Below, piece by piece: positions 5,351-5,550 of a stretch of 5,550 nt of DNA. Numbering within the stretch: the stretch's first letter is position 1; each line of letters begins with the position of its first letter. Source of the DNA: Verrucomicrobiota bacterium (GTDB taxonomy: Bacteria; Verrucomicrobiota; Verrucomicrobiia; Limisphaerales; UBA1100). Location of the stretch: the NCBI GenBank assembly GCA_015660155.1, contig DQLO01000162.1, forward strand, positions 1 through 5,550. The letters are read 5' to 3'. Position numbers and translations under genes: made by a program. Under the pieces are notes generated by a model. The model saw only the letters and a program-made list of their open reading frames with translations, was not told where the DNA came from and ran no database searches.

Positions 5351-5550
5351 ATGTGCTCACGAATTTATTGCCTGCCCCTGCTTTGCCTCGGCCTCGCGCT
5401 GAGTGGTGCGGAGCCTGCGAATTCCAAACCGCCGCCCGGTGATGGTGAATACCATTTTCATTTGGGCATGAACCACTACACCGGTTTGGGCGGCAAACCC
5501 AATTACGCCGAAGCTGCGCGGCAATTTCAGCTGGCGGCCGCAGCGGGCCA
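5351..5550 (+). CDS. Secreted Sel1-repeat protein, C-terminus cut by window edge
   Basis: An open frame of 66 codons plus two bases runs to the right end without a stop. Residues 1-20 form a signal peptide (R4, then a hydrophobic leucine- and cysteine-rich core, cut near LSGA|E). After a short proline-rich linker, residues 34-66 match the start of a Sel1-like repeat: YHFHLGMNHYTGLGG, then NYAEAARQFQLAAAAG. This follows the family pattern of LG, Y, G-GG, A and AA-G. Sel1 repeats form helical scaffolds for protein contacts, often in exported proteins; the partner is unknown. The GGAGG ribosome binding site supports the start. Upstream, 5185-5350 is a 166-base divergent region shared with the TIM-barrel gene, and it shows no strong promoter. 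Confidence 0.8.
   Translation, partial: MCSRIYCLPLLCLGLALSGAEPANSKPPPGDGEYHFHLGMNHYTGLGGKPNYAEAARQFQLAAAAG

Overview
The window looks like a stretch of a GC-rich chromosome from the Planctomycetota/Verrucomicrobiota group, most likely Verrucomicrobiota. This is an inference from gene content: a secreted PA14-domain protein, an exported xylose-isomerase-like TIM-barrel protein with a twin-arginine signal, a short MiaE-type tRNA hydroxylase, and weak or absent Shine-Dalgarno sequences in front of most genes. There is no phage, plasmid, CRISPR or transposase gene. It holds seven protein genes, two of them cut by the window edges, one tRNA gene and two conspicuous intergenic inverted repeats.

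Layout. Positions 1-1341 carry a minus-strand pair of exported proteins: an uncharacterised secreted protein (793-1341), then, after a 14-base gap, a PA14-domain protein that runs off the left edge (1-778). Positions 1386-1460 hold a perfect 24-base inverted repeat. Each arm is itself a hairpin with a GTAG foot, which is the architecture of a REPIN (a pair of inverted REP elements). Positions 1476-2831 (minus) encode a cytoplasmic TPR-repeat protein. Divergent from it, at 2958-3042, is tRNA-Leu with anticodon GAG and an encoded CCA end. It converges with a miaE-like gene (3052-3624, minus), leaving 9 bases between them.

The miaE-like gene diverges from a small single-domain cupin (3728-4069, plus). 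The gap between their start codons is filled almost completely by a 42-base imperfect inverted repeat built from degenerate heptamers. Each gene therefore begins directly after one arm, and the two genes have nearly identical upstream sequence. The GTG start at 3666 would translate one arm of the repeat, so the start at 3624 is preferred. A minus-strand TIM-barrel sugar isomerase/epimerase-like gene with a Tat signal follows (4204-5184). Divergent from it, a secreted Sel1-repeat protein starts at 5351 behind the only clear Shine-Dalgarno sequence and runs off the right edge.

How the genes work together. The genes do not form one evident pathway. The clearest functional links are the secreted pair at the left and the possibly co-regulated miaE/cupin pair at 3.6 kb. 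I see no convincing new multi-gene system. The most interesting signals are the two intergenic repeat structures, particularly the mirrored leader shared by miaE and the cupin.
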